Of a stretch of DNA of 63,808 bases, positions 1 through 7,473 are shown piece after piece. This stretch comes from Thalassoglobus neptunius (GTDB lineage Bacteria; Planctomycetota; Planctomycetia; Planctomycetales; Planctomycetaceae): NCBI RefSeq assembly GCF_007859735.1, contig NZ_SIHI01000019.1, positions 1 to 63,808 of the forward strand, given 5' to 3'. Every line of letters starts with the position of its first letter. Positions within the stretch are counted from its first letter, which is position 1. The notes beneath the pieces were generated by a model. It did no database searches and had not been told where the DNA came from. It saw nothing but the letters and a program-made list of their open reading frames with translations. A program made the position numbers and the translations under genes.

Positions 1-221
1 CGCACTTGAAAATCGAAATCCACAACGACGGGCGAGGGGAACCACCGTGGATACAACCGTGCAACTACCTCCTCCTCGGCAATTGAAACATCGATTAGAA
101 TCTTCTGATTGGTTCGGGTTTTCCCTGATTCCCTGACGGGGGGAGTCGCTGGGGCGCCCCAGGAGATCAACTCCTGGGGTTGCCTGATCGATCCCGTCTG
201 CCCCAAAGCTTCGAAACTCAT
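1..221 (-). CDS. Conserved leader reading frame upstream of integrase (partial)
   Basis: An ATG at 221 follows a strong Shine-Dalgarno (AAAGGAG, about 9 nt upstream on the minus strand). The frame begins MSFEALGQTG and runs off the window. The copy at 47378 begins MSFEALDQVG with its own SD (CGGAG) and keeps the frame without indels, including the later stretch EEEVVARLYPRW. In the right copy the frame has no stop before the integrase start and overlaps it. It may be a small excisionase or leader peptide, or an N-terminal extension joined by frameshifting. Changes between the copies are not strongly synonymous, so coding is plausible but unproven. Confidence 0.35.
   Translation of the reverse strand, partial: MSFEALGQTGSIRQPQELISWGAPATPPVRESGKTRTNQKILIDVSIAEEEVVARLYPRWFPSPVVVDFDFQV
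149..179. promoter_or_regulatory. Nested palindromes upstream of integrase, left copy
   Basis: CTGGGGCGCCCCAG (149-162) is a perfect palindrome. It overlaps a 9-bp stem, CCCCAGGAG (157-165) paired with CTCCTGGGG (171-179) around loop ATCAA. The two structures share bases and cannot form together. In the right copy (47314-47336) the stem is identical while all or most of the loop has changed, which suggests that the stem itself is maintained. It may be an RNA switch or a protein-binding site controlling the integrase. Confidence 0.4.
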
Positions 222-258
222 TTTCGGCATCTCCTTTCAACCTGCTTCATCGATGCGC

Positions 259-272
259 TAAGGATATCCTTA
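259..272. promoter_or_regulatory. Operator-like 14-bp perfect palindrome
   Basis: TAAGGATATCCTTA lies between the divergent leader frame (starts 221, minus) and the small plus-strand ORF (starts 293). This is where a repressor operator would control both. The corresponding site in the right copy is different, so if it is an operator, the two elements differ in specificity. Confidence 0.35.
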
Positions 273-292
273 ACGTTCTGCAAGTCGAAGGA

Positions 293-463
293 ATGGAAAA
301 ATTTTCGAATTGGATCGAGAGAAATTCGGGGCGTGCAAAGGGCGGGAGTGAGGCGGTGATGCAAACTGCCATCGTCAAACTCGTCGATGCGAGCAGCTTT
401 GCGGAACGGATGTGCTTGTCCGCTAAGGCGTTTGGGGCATTGGCCGGTAAAGAAATCGACTAA
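293..463 (+). CDS. Small conserved protein of unknown function, left copy (56 aa)
   Basis: The ORF starts at ATG 293 and ends at TAA 461-463. It aligns with the ORF at 47450-47689 in the second copy through KLVDA, then ERM, then LSAKA and a following G. In the conserved part most DNA differences are third-position synonymous changes (ttg/tta, tcc/tct, gct/gcc, aag/aaa). This is direct evidence that the protein, not the DNA, is being kept. It is transcribed away from the integrase and lies between integrase and XRE genes, a position typical of excisionases or small lysogeny regulators. No known family is recognised. Confidence 0.55.
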   Translation: MEKFSNWIERNSGRAKGGSEAVMQTAIVKLVDASSFAERMCLSAKAFGALAGKEID

Positions 464-542
464 AAAGAAACAGTGATAGCGCCATCGGTGGCGAGTTGAT
501 TTTCCTGTGTCGAATATGCAGGAAATTATTCAGAGCGAACAA

Positions 543-776
543 TTACTCGATTGAATCAGCCGACTGTCGGGCCTCATGGGGACTCAGGTGGAGCGGGAGT
601 CCCAGTGCGATAAAGAATCTCTCAACGACATCGAGCCCCGGACAAAATTTTCCAGACAGGTACTGGTTGATCATCGGGTTAGAGACACCCATGCGGCGAG
701 CGAGCTCACGTTGAGACATTCCCTGGCGAGCGAGTTCGTCTTTGACGATCCGTCGAAACTCTTCTTGAAGAACCAT
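543..776 (-). CDS. XRE-family HTH regulator, downstream paralogue, left copy (77 aa)
   Basis: A short Cro/C1-type helix-turn-helix protein that fills the whole chain. The HTH is at about residues 20-42 (SQRELARRMG then SNPMINQYL), followed by GLDVVERFF and a tail ending ADSIE. It probably binds operators in the integrase/regulator region. Its ATG directly abuts the TAA of the upstream paralogue (777-1016), so the two are co-transcribed. Its frame and tail match 47701-47934, but its recognition helix (NPMxNQYL) matches the other paralogue of the right copy (47935-48174). Confidence 0.85.
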   Translation of the reverse strand: MVLQEEFRRIVKDELARQGMSQRELARRMGVSNPMINQYLSGKFCPGLDVVERFFIALGLPLHLSPHEARQSADSIE

Positions 777-1016
777 TTACTTTACAGACTCTGCAGTCTG
801 CTGAACTTCCTGAGGTCCAATTTGAAGCGAGATGTGCAAAGCGTTGAAGAAATTCTCCACGACATCGAGGCCGGGGCAGAACTTTCCAGACAGGTACTGA
901 CTTACCGTTGGTCGGGAAATGCCCATACGGCGAGCGAGTTCGCTCTGAGACATTCCCTGGCGAGTGAGTTCGTCTTTGACGATCCGTCGAAACTCTTCTT
1001 GAAGAACCACTTTCAT
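777..1016 (-). CDS. XRE-family HTH regulator, upstream paralogue, left copy (79 aa)
   Basis: First gene of the two-gene regulator unit. It begins MKVVLQEEF, has an HTH at about residues 22-44 (SQSELARRMG then SRPTVSQYL) and ends with a tail specific to this position (HISLQIGPQEVQQT). It is a tandem duplicate of the 543-776 gene. The tail matches 47935-48174 closely, but the recognition helix matches 47701-47934 instead. It may be a repressor for the neighbouring tandem element. With no separate large CI-like repressor in the window, these small proteins are the best candidates for lysogeny control. Confidence 0.85.
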   Translation of the reverse strand: MKVVLQEEFRRIVKDELTRQGMSQSELARRMGISRPTVSQYLSGKFCPGLDVVENFFNALHISLQIGPQEVQQTAESVK

Positions 1017-1117
1017 CCCTCCAGTCTATGCGGATGAGACTCCGCTGACGAGGTCGACCGTCTGGAAAACCGAACGATTTAGTAAGTGAATATTTGTTTA
1101 GGTCGAAGAAAAAAAAG

Positions 1118-1173
<56 letters not shown>

Positions 1174-1187
1174 CTTCCGTGTTCTTT

Positions 1188-1334
1188 TCAGGGGGTGTTC
1201 TGGTCGAAGGCTTCTTCCTGGGACTTGCGGAGCTGGTCGCGTGAGAGGTGGGTGTAGCGGCGAGTTGTCTTGATGTCGGTATGCCCGAGCAGCTCCTGAG
1301 CATGATGGATGTCGCTGCTGCTGGCGACTCGCAT
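1188..1334 (-). pseudogene. C-terminal fragment of a tyrosine recombinase
   Basis: About 48 codons encode the end of a XerC/phage-integrase catalytic domain. The fragment reads AQELLGHTDIKTTRRYTHL, the classical LGH...TT..Y.H box with the nucleophile tyrosine, then a polar tail and a stop at 1188. The N-terminal domain and the rest of the catalytic domain are missing. It sits directly inside the attachment repeat, consistent with the relic of an older integrase at this tRNA. It is not the element's current integrase, which has a different C-terminal box. Confidence 0.75.
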
Positions 1335-1346
1335 TCCGACTGAGGC

Positions 1347-1421
1347 TCAGCCCCATTTGGTGACCGCTTCGAGTTCGGTCCGCTCGGCAGTCGTCAGTTC
1401 TAGGACATATTTCTTCGCCAT
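1347..1421 (-). pseudogene. N-terminal fragment of an IS630-type transposase
   Basis: ATG at 1421 opens MAKKYVLELTTAERTELEAV and a stop follows after 24 codons. The sequence resembles the first residues of IS630-family transposases that are common in planctomycetes (MAKKYVV.L...ER..LE). The break at codon 25 is followed at once, in another frame, by the recombinase fragment at 1188-1334. The scar therefore looks like a transposase start joined to an integrase end by deletion. Recognition rests on a short stretch. Confidence 0.5.
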
Positions 1422-1642
1422 CGATCACTCTCCTTGCTTGATCGAAAAGTATCGTCTCACCCGAAGACTGCTCAAGGTCGATACGCTAGTACAATACCGC
1501 TTGCAGAGTTGACATCCCTATCCAATTGATTTCTTATTTATTCTCTACATACTACAGGAGGCGAGTAAGTGCGATTCGTCTTCCATAGAAGAGACGCAGT
1601 GGTTTATCGGTCAACAATTTCAAGAACATTGGAGTTGAACGA

Positions 1643-2236
1643 ATGTCAAAACTGAAACCAGAAGACTTCATTCAAAAGTCACTTGACGGCGAACTGGCAG
1701 AACAGGCAAGGACTGTCGTCTTGTCGGGATTGGCGATGGTGGACGAATCTGAACGGGGCTTCATTGATTTCAATCCAAGCCAGCGATGTGATGATGAATG
1801 GATCCGTTTACCGGTGAGCCTCATTCAGAACATTGAACCGCTTGGCACGGTTAGCTGCCGGGATCATAAGCACGAGCGTGTCCGAGTGGCACTCAAACGG
1901 CCTGAGAGTGCTGAGTCTGCGATCTTTTACGATCTGCTGAGCTTGACGCGAGAGACAAGTTCCGCGTTCCCCTCGCTACCTGGCGACGAAGAAAACTACG
2001 GTATTGAGCAGATATCTGGTCCTGCTACCAAGGTTCTGGTGAGATGTGACCGAACAGGCCGTACCTCGTCCGGAATCGCATGTGGACAAGACCGTGGTGC
2101 TCTCTATCTCGCTTGGGAGAGGGCGGCAAGAAACGCCGGCTGCGAGGACGACTCGATCTTCTCTACAACGTTTGTTGACGCGTGGCATATTCGGAGACCA
2201 ATCTGCGGCGACGGCCCCACTCGTCCAGACCATTAA
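1643..2236 (+). CDS. Hypothetical protein, plus-strand gene at the end of the late operon (197 aa)
   Basis: The ORF has a good SD (GGAG 8 nt before ATG 1643) and an intrinsic terminator right after it (2268-2297), so it is probably an independent transcription unit. Residues 1 to about 125 look like a soluble alpha/beta protein with many acidic residues. The last 70 residues are cysteine- and arginine-rich and less convincing, and a +1 frame (2046-2267) looks more natural there, so a frameshift near 2045 is possible. No family is recognised. Being the only plus-strand gene at this end, it could be lysogenic cargo. Confidence 0.5.
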   Translation: MSKLKPEDFIQKSLDGELAEQARTVVLSGLAMVDESERGFIDFNPSQRCDDEWIRLPVSLIQNIEPLGTVSCRDHKHERVRVALKRPESAESAIFYDLLSLTRETSSAFPSLPGDEENYGIEQISGPATKVLVRCDRTGRTSSGIACGQDRGALYLAWERAARNAGCEDDSIFSTTFVDAWHIRRPICGDGPTRPDH

Positions 2237-2267
2237 CTCTAATTCTTATGTCGGAGAGGGAGACTGA

Positions 2268-2297
2268 GCCACCGCATGTCGGTGGTTGTTTTTTGTT
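2268..2297 (+). terminator. Intrinsic terminator
   Basis: Stem CCACCG (2268-2273) pairs with CGGTGG (2279-2284) around a 5-nt loop, followed by TTGTTTTTTGTTT. It ends transcription of the plus-strand gene at 1643 before the convergent late operon. Confidence 0.75.
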
Positions 2298-2441
2298 TCC
2301 GGATCGATCCAACGAGCAGCGTAAGTCAAGTCAGTGCAAACGACGGCCGACCGACAAACAATTCGAGCAACTCGACAAGCTTGCTCGCAAAGACCCGAAC
2401 CTGACTCTAGATCAACTTCGGTTCGCGCAGCTTCCAAGAAA

Positions 2442-3680
2442 TCAGCGATACGTGGGACCGCGATGCGATCGCTTCGCCAGGTAGATCGAACTGCCGGATT
2501 CAATGAGGTTGACGCCCCAATCGGAGAGATCTCCATACGCTCTCCGGGGGCCGCCCACGTGTCGCAGTGACCAGACGACAGATCCATCCGTCGCGTCAAG
2601 GGCAGCAATCGCCTGGTAATAGCTCGACGACGAGTCGAGCTGAATGGCTCCTACCAGGAATACAAGCGACTCGTCCTGTGAAATGATCGGACGCGCTGTC
2701 AGGTGTGTGGAGCCCGGACCGACAACCAACGGAATCTCCACTCCCCACAGAAGATCACCGTTCAGGTCGCGAGCGACAACGGTGTTCGCTTTGTCAGCTG
2801 CTGGATTCCCACAGGCGACGGCGAACTCCGAGCAACAGTCGAGCCCCGTCACACCGTTGAACGTCGATCCGAGCCAGTCGTCCGTTTCCTCCCAGAGGTC
2901 GGACATCGTCGCAGTCTCGATAAGTGACCAGTTCGCTCCCGAAGAGTAAACGAGCAGGCCATCGCGAACGGCCTGCCGTGCTCCGCCCGCTCCGAGTCCC
3001 GAGGTGTTGTCGACGAACGTGTCGATGATCGACAAATCGCTGATGGCGACCTGGGCAATCCCCTCGGTTGTTCCGTTCGTGAACCAGGGATAGTAGTAAG
3101 TTCCGTCGTCCAGGAGTGTCCGGTTGCGATCGGGCGATTGCCGGAACGTGAAATCGGTTTTATTGATGGTCACGGCGGAACTCGTGTCATCCCAGCGGTT
3201 GAAGTGATCGAGATTGGAGATGTAGTCGAACGATTCGCCACCGGCCGCGACGCCCCAATCGCCCGCATTAAACGCATTCGTCCAGGACAAGTTCAGATTC
3301 TTGATGTAGGCCCCGGTCGCCGCGTCGAACTTGTTCTGTCCGAGATAGAGGTAGTCGGAAGTCGCTGCGGCTCCGTGTGTGTTCAGATACACGAACGGAG
3401 CCCCGGAACTGGAAAACGAGCTGCTGCCGTCGATCTTCCCGTTGATGTCGGACACCCAGGAATTGAATCCTGCGGAGTTCACCAGACGGATTGTTCCTGC
3501 AGGCTGTTCAAAGACATACAGACCATCATACGCCTGAGCGATCGGACCAGTCGGCTCGCCCCAGTCGTTTCCGTGGATCCGTTCGCAGGCCGCCCATTCG
3601 AGACCACCGCCTGATTTGTCGATCTTCAGGAGGTTCACAAACGTGGATTCGAAGAACCGCTGAGTGTTGCACTTGGTCAA
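2442..3680 (-). CDS. Phage tail-associated beta-propeller-like (PQQ-type repeat) protein (412 aa)
   Basis: Last gene of the late operon. The start is probably TTG at 3680, with GGGAG just upstream and the previous stop only 3 nt away. The chain has several blade-like repeats of the kind D-x-N/T-G-x-x-x-W, for example RDLNGDLLWGVEIP (about residue 310) and ALDATDGSVVWSLR (about 370), typical of PQQ-type beta-propellers. It is rich in Gly, Ser, Asn and Trp and has no signal peptide. At the distal end of a tail-fibre block it could be an adhesin or tail-tip accessory. The family call rests on repeat pattern only. Confidence 0.55.
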   Translation of the reverse strand: MTKCNTQRFFESTFVNLLKIDKSGGGLEWAACERIHGNDWGEPTGPIAQAYDGLYVFEQPAGTIRLVNSAGFNSWVSDINGKIDGSSSFSSSGAPFVYLNTHGAAATSDYLYLGQNKFDAATGAYIKNLNLSWTNAFNAGDWGVAAGGESFDYISNLDHFNRWDDTSSAVTINKTDFTFRQSPDRNRTLLDDGTYYYPWFTNGTTEGIAQVAISDLSIIDTFVDNTSGLGAGGARQAVRDGLLVYSSGANWSLIETATMSDLWEETDDWLGSTFNGVTGLDCCSEFAVACGNPAADKANTVVARDLNGDLLWGVEIPLVVGPGSTHLTARPIISQDESLVFLVGAIQLDSSSSYYQAIAALDATDGSVVWSLRHVGGPRRAYGDLSDWGVNLIESGSSIYLAKRSHRGPTYR

Positions 3681-3683
3681 AGG

Positions 3684-4118
3684 TCAGCTCCCATTGGCTC
3701 GTTCGATGCGAACTCCCATGCCTGCTCCACCGGTCAGGGTGTTGGAATCCGTGGAGATGGAGATATTGTCGAAGTTGAGTCTCCCACCTGGTCGGAACTG
3801 GATCGAGTTGTCCGGCAGAGGACCGTCGAGAATTGTCATCGAATCGGTGGAAGCGTTCCAACCGGCATGAGCGGCGAAGGCGTCATTGATCCCTGTCGGG
3901 AATCGAAGTGGAGTTGCCGCTCCATTCCAGGGAAACGTGATCGTGTCCCAAATGCCGACGAGTGTCACTCCGAGCGTGATCGTTCCGGCCGTGGGCGTTC
4001 CAGTGACAATCATCCGGATCGACTTCTCGCAGGAACTGGAACCTTTCCCCTGGACGACCAGTGCCCGGTAAGGGTTCCGGTCGTGATCACGATTGGATTG
4101 ACGAATCAAATCACTCAT
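3684..4118 (-). CDS. Hypothetical phage tail protein (144 aa)
   Basis: A compact protein with many short beta-strand-like segments (TGTPTAGTITLGVTLVGIWDTI, shortened here to its core GTITLGVTLVGIWD; DSMTILDGPLPDNSIQF) and a glycine-rich end (TLTGGAGMGVRIE). It may be a small beta-sandwich. It lies between the hub-like protein (4131-6026) and the propeller-like protein, 3 nt from the latter. This fits a tail-tip or fibre accessory role. No family recognised. Confidence 0.6.
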   Translation of the reverse strand: MSDLIRQSNRDHDRNPYRALVVQGKGSSSCEKSIRMIVTGTPTAGTITLGVTLVGIWDTITFPWNGAATPLRFPTGINDAFAAHAGWNASTDSMTILDGPLPDNSIQFRPGGRLNFDNISISTDSNTLTGGAGMGVRIERANGS

Positions 4119-4130
4119 GAGAGTGCCGCC

Positions 4131-6026
4131 TCAAATATCAAAAGGTTGCGTGATCAGTTCCGTGCGTTGCTGTCCGTTGGAGTTGAAGTACTCCAGGCCG
4201 ACGATCTGCATCCGGTCGCCAGTCCCGTCGACTCCCCACGACCGGCGGAGATTGATTTCGCGGCCTTCGACCTTCTCAACGATGTCGCCGATCTTGTACC
4301 CCGTGGCGAGCCAGGGGATTGAGATCCGGGCAACTAGCTGCATCGCATCCATCTGTGACAGCAGGGTGCGGGCGTACTCTTCGAGTTCCGACTGATCGTC
4401 GCGATTGTCGTGCTCTCCCGTCAGGACCGAAGCGGCGTCACCGGTCGATTGTCGGCGTCGATCGTAGAACTGATCGGAGGCGTCAATGTGACGAGTGACT
4501 GTTCCCGCGAGCATTGACTGATTGTCACCATCGAGCGTCTCAAACTTCAGTGCGGTGTCGTCACGAACCGTCCCGGTGATCCGGAGCCGTAGGTTTTCGG
4601 GATTGGTCTCCAGCAGTTCGCTCGGCAGTTCTTCGTCGGTGAACCAGATCCCAATCTCAGTGGGCAGGATCGACGGCCTCAGACCGAGCCCCGGGTTTTC
4701 GGGATCGCTGCCGTCGACGATCGACCAGTTTCCTCCATCGTCTGTGGAGTACTCGATCACAGGCGGCCGCCGGACCTCCGTTCCCTCGAGGTAGGTCAGG
4801 CAGTGTTCAATCACGCGACGGCGAGGAACTGGACCTTCGCCGAACAGTTCGATCGGATCGTTGATCTCGGGACGCAGGTCGGTGTAGTCGCCCCCTTCAT
4901 TGGCGATCCATTTTCGGCCAGCACGTTGGTCCACGCTGGAAACTGCGACGGTGGCATCCTCGGACGTTGGCCACCCGCGATAGAGTTCGACGGTCACTTC
5001 GCGTTCGCGTCGGGCACCCGTCACAACGAGGTGCGTTGTCACATCCCGAATGTCTGCCGAAATCTGAATCTGATCGACGTTGAAACTCGCGAAACTCGTC
5101 GTCGAGTTGAACCGTCCAATTCGCAGATTGGAAACGGGACCACGGCCGAGTTCATAAATGCGAATCCGGGGTTGGAAGCTCTCGTCCTCAGAGACCGCGA
5201 AGTCGACACACCAGTTCACACCGTAGCGGGGCAGCAGGCCGCTCAGGTATTCGTCGAGTCGACGCCCGCGGGGCAGGCTGATGTTCTTGATCTCACTCGC
5301 ATTCGAGGTCGCCTGATCGATGTTTTCCAGACTGGGGTTGGCGAGGTTGTCTTCACCGGAATTGGCGATGCCGCACAACGCCCGAATTGCTCCGCGAATC
5401 GTCCAGGCGGATGGCGTTCCATGATAGTTGTCGATGGCCGTTTGCGATCGCACAGACTCCGGATCGACCCAGATCGGAATCGACAACGGATTACGCGCCT
5501 GACCCGGGGCGACCATGTTGGCGACAACCAGACCATCAACTTTCGGATTGAACTCCAGGTCGGAGGCGTGAACGACCTCGGCTGCATCGAGGTAGCTGTA
5601 AACGAGTGGCCCTTCAATCAGTTCTCCAAACCACTCATCAGGGACCGTGGCCACAAAATATCGGTGTTCCTGATTCTCGGTCATCGCGAGTTCGTGCGAG
5701 GTGATCAGTCCCGCAAAAAGGGCAAACTCGCGAGTGGTCTCGATGCGACCGCTGCGACCTTGTTCTCGACGGACCATCCAGACTTCGACTCGAGATTCCA
5801 TCGGCCAGTCGAGAGACTCGTCACCAATTCGATTTCGGTAGCTCGCTGAGTTGTAGGCGATTCGGCATTCGACTTCTCGACCGACACCGTGGCGAATCAA
5901 CTCCGCAGAGAGATGCGGCTGTTCGTCCTCGTCGGTGATTGAACCATCGCGGTCAGTCAAATAGACAGCGAGGATCCCAGCTCGGCGGGCGAGATTGGTG
6001 TCAGGTCGGGGAGCCGATGGCATCAC
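4131..6026 (-). CDS. Tail hub / tail-tip-like protein (631 aa)
   Basis: A large protein in the place where siphoviruses encode the tail-tip hub, after the tape measure and several small tail genes. It starts MMPSAPRPD and its ATG overlaps the stop of the 6023 gene (ATGA). Residues 1-190 look like a beta-rich domain, 200-330 contain a segment with PRYGVNWCVDF, and 340-620 carry repeated beta-strand segments and STDDGGNWSIVDGSDP. No transmembrane segment is seen. The role is inferred mainly from size, position and beta content, not from a definite family match. Confidence 0.55.
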   Translation of the reverse strand: MMPSAPRPDTNLARRAGILAVYLTDRDGSITDEDEQPHLSAELIRHGVGREVECRIAYNSASYRNRIGDESLDWPMESRVEVWMVRREQGRSGRIETTREFALFAGLITSHELAMTENQEHRYFVATVPDEWFGELIEGPLVYSYLDAAEVVHASDLEFNPKVDGLVVANMVAPGQARNPLSIPIWVDPESVRSQTAIDNYHGTPSAWTIRGAIRALCGIANSGEDNLANPSLENIDQATSNASEIKNISLPRGRRLDEYLSGLLPRYGVNWCVDFAVSEDESFQPRIRIYELGRGPVSNLRIGRFNSTTSFASFNVDQIQISADIRDVTTHLVVTGARREREVTVELYRGWPTSEDATVAVSSVDQRAGRKWIANEGGDYTDLRPEINDPIELFGEGPVPRRRVIEHCLTYLEGTEVRRPPVIEYSTDDGGNWSIVDGSDPENPGLGLRPSILPTEIGIWFTDEELPSELLETNPENLRLRITGTVRDDTALKFETLDGDNQSMLAGTVTRHIDASDQFYDRRRQSTGDAASVLTGEHDNRDDQSELEEYARTLLSQMDAMQLVARISIPWLATGYKIGDIVEKVEGREINLRRSWGVDGTGDRMQIVGLEYFNSNGQQRTELITQPFDI

Positions 6027-6721
6027 ACCACCTCCGTCGTGATGGGACTTGGAATCGGAGGCCCACTCGCATCCGCCTGAACACTGGCGAGCGTGAACAG
6101 AACCCGTTCTGTCGAACCACTGATCGCCACGACTTCCAGAGAGTACGTGGCCGAGTCGTCGAGAGCTTCTGATTCGATTTGATACAGTGCGGAACTGTTC
6201 GCGGTGATCGAAACGGCCGCAGGTGACGTGGGGCCCGAAACCCGTCGCAGCTCAAACGTTTCCACAGTCAAACCGTACGCACTTGGAATCCAGCGGAAGG
6301 AAACCTCGATGATTCCTCCCGCGAGTGCGACGTATCCCAGGCTGATCGCTTCTCCCAAAATCTCGGAAACGGGATCTCCCGACCCGTCGAGCAACAGTTG
6401 CTGCGGATGCGGATCCGAATTCTCGACACGATCTTTGAAATGCCGCACGTCGATCCAGAGAGTTTGCGAGGCATACGCACTCGCGTCGACTTCCACCTCG
6501 ACGAGTTCCCCCGAGTCTCCCGATTCACTGCCGACGCGAGTTGTGCGAGCAATGGACTCTGCGGAATAGGGATGATCTCCGACAGCCAACGGAGAGCCGT
6601 GAACCATCCGCTGCGGCCGGGTGATCAAGGGGAGTGAGGTGCCGAGATAGACCGACACTCCCTGACCGGCGAACGGGCGGTCGCTAAAAATCGGCGGAGA
6701 TCGGTGTGAGGCTCGTTGCAT
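6023..6721 (-). CDS. Tail protein with fibronectin-type fold (232 aa)
   Basis: The C-terminal half contains FRWIPSAYGLTVETFELRR and SATYSLEVVAISG, the strand pattern of a fibronectin type III or similar beta-sandwich. The N-terminal part is basic and proline-rich. Its stop overlaps the start of the hub-like gene by 4 nt, which implies translational coupling and joint assembly. It probably decorates the tail or tail tip. The fold call is by pattern only. Confidence 0.5.
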   Translation of the reverse strand: MQRASHRSPPIFSDRPFAGQGVSVYLGTSLPLITRPQRMVHGSPLAVGDHPYSAESIARTTRVGSESGDSGELVEVEVDASAYASQTLWIDVRHFKDRVENSDPHPQQLLLDGSGDPVSEILGEAISLGYVALAGGIIEVSFRWIPSAYGLTVETFELRRVSGPTSPAAVSITANSSALYQIESEALDDSATYSLEVVAISGSTERVLFTLASVQADASGPPIPSPITTEVV

Positions 6722-6765
6722 CAGAAGTCCACAAGTTGCAGTTGGGAATCAACCTCGACTGAGAG

Positions 6766-7473
6766 TTACCAGACGATACGCGAGAAGTTCCGCTCGTAGG
6801 TGACTCCGTTGATCGTCAAAATGACTTCGATGTCGAATTCGCGGTTCGAGGTAAAGAGCGGATCATCGTCACTTGGGTTCTGGTACTCGTACTCGAATCG
6901 CTTGTCCTCGTAGTGAGAGGCGGTCCCGGCCGAGAGATTGAACGTGTAGAGGGGTGCTCCGATCGCGGCCCCATGTTCGCGGATCGTGATATCGCACGTT
7001 GCCGCCGCATCGAGCGCGTCGATGTCGACCGTCTGACCATCTCGATCGAGCCAGACAGCCAGCTGCAGGATGTCCCCTTCGGTCGCTTTGAGTGACCATT
7101 CGAATTGCACTGCGTTGATTGTGGGACCGAGTCGAAAGACCGCCAGCACGTCGACGACAGCTTGTCCCGCGACCGTTTCATCCGGATTCAACACAACGAT
7201 GTAGTCGGCACCTTCTGTCCAGAAGCCCGAGTCCCCGGTGTCGACGGAGGTGTCGATTTCGAGGAGATGCAGTCCGGTCGTGGAATCGAACGGGGACGTC
7301 ATCGTGAGGCCGTTGGTCGTGGCTTTTTGCGAAGCCGATCCGTTCTTGTAGATCGTGACATCGGCGGCTTCGAACGGGGAACTCGGGGCCGTGGCTCCTC
7401 CGCTGGTGTTGTTGGTCGTGAACGGGATCCGAAGCGTGGCGTCTTCGGGGATCTGCTGGAAAAAGATGCTCAT
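6766..7473 (-). CDS. Phage structural protein with Ig-like N-terminus (235 aa)
   Basis: Begins MSIFFQQIPEDATLRIPFTT. Residues 1-125 form a beta-rich segment (ADVTIYKNGSA, GLHLLEIDTS, ADYIVVLNPDETV). Residues 130-235 form a second one ending with NREFDIEVILTINGVTYERN. The motif around GLHLLEID...D.GFW..GADYIVVL resembles conserved proteins found in prophage tail-fibre regions. Its start overlaps the stop of the upstream repeat protein (7470-8573) by 4 nt. A baseplate or fibre base role is inferred from context. Confidence 0.55.
   Translation of the reverse strand: MSIFFQQIPEDATLRIPFTTNNTSGGATAPSSPFEAADVTIYKNGSASQKATTNGLTMTSPFDSTTGLHLLEIDTSVDTGDSGFWTEGADYIVVLNPDETVAGQAVVDVLAVFRLGPTINAVQFEWSLKATEGDILQLAVWLDRDGQTVDIDALDAAATCDITIREHGAAIGAPLYTFNLSAGTASHYEDKRFEYEYQNPSDDDPLFTSNREFDIEVILTINGVTYERNFSRIVW

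Larger units (their letters stand above)
1..1117. mobile_element. Right (integrase-side) end of a second, related element in tandem
   Basis: This stretch is a diverged copy of 47158-48275, the integrase-proximal end of the main element. Bases 1-125 match 47158-47282 without a difference by eye. Further on the copies differ at many sites but keep the same gene order: leader frame, small plus-strand ORF, two XRE genes, attachment site. The integrase start codon of this copy would lie just left of position 1. The simplest reading is that another element with its own integrase was inserted at the same tRNA site and lies immediately to the left. Confidence 0.75.

Noticed and set aside
543-1016. 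XRE pair as a toxin-antitoxin system
   Set aside because: Both proteins are HTH paralogues of each other and neither resembles a toxin; a tandem repressor pair fits better.
4803-5849. 348-residue plus-strand frame within the hub gene
   Set aside because: Antisense shadow of the 4131-6026 gene, without SD and with atypical composition.
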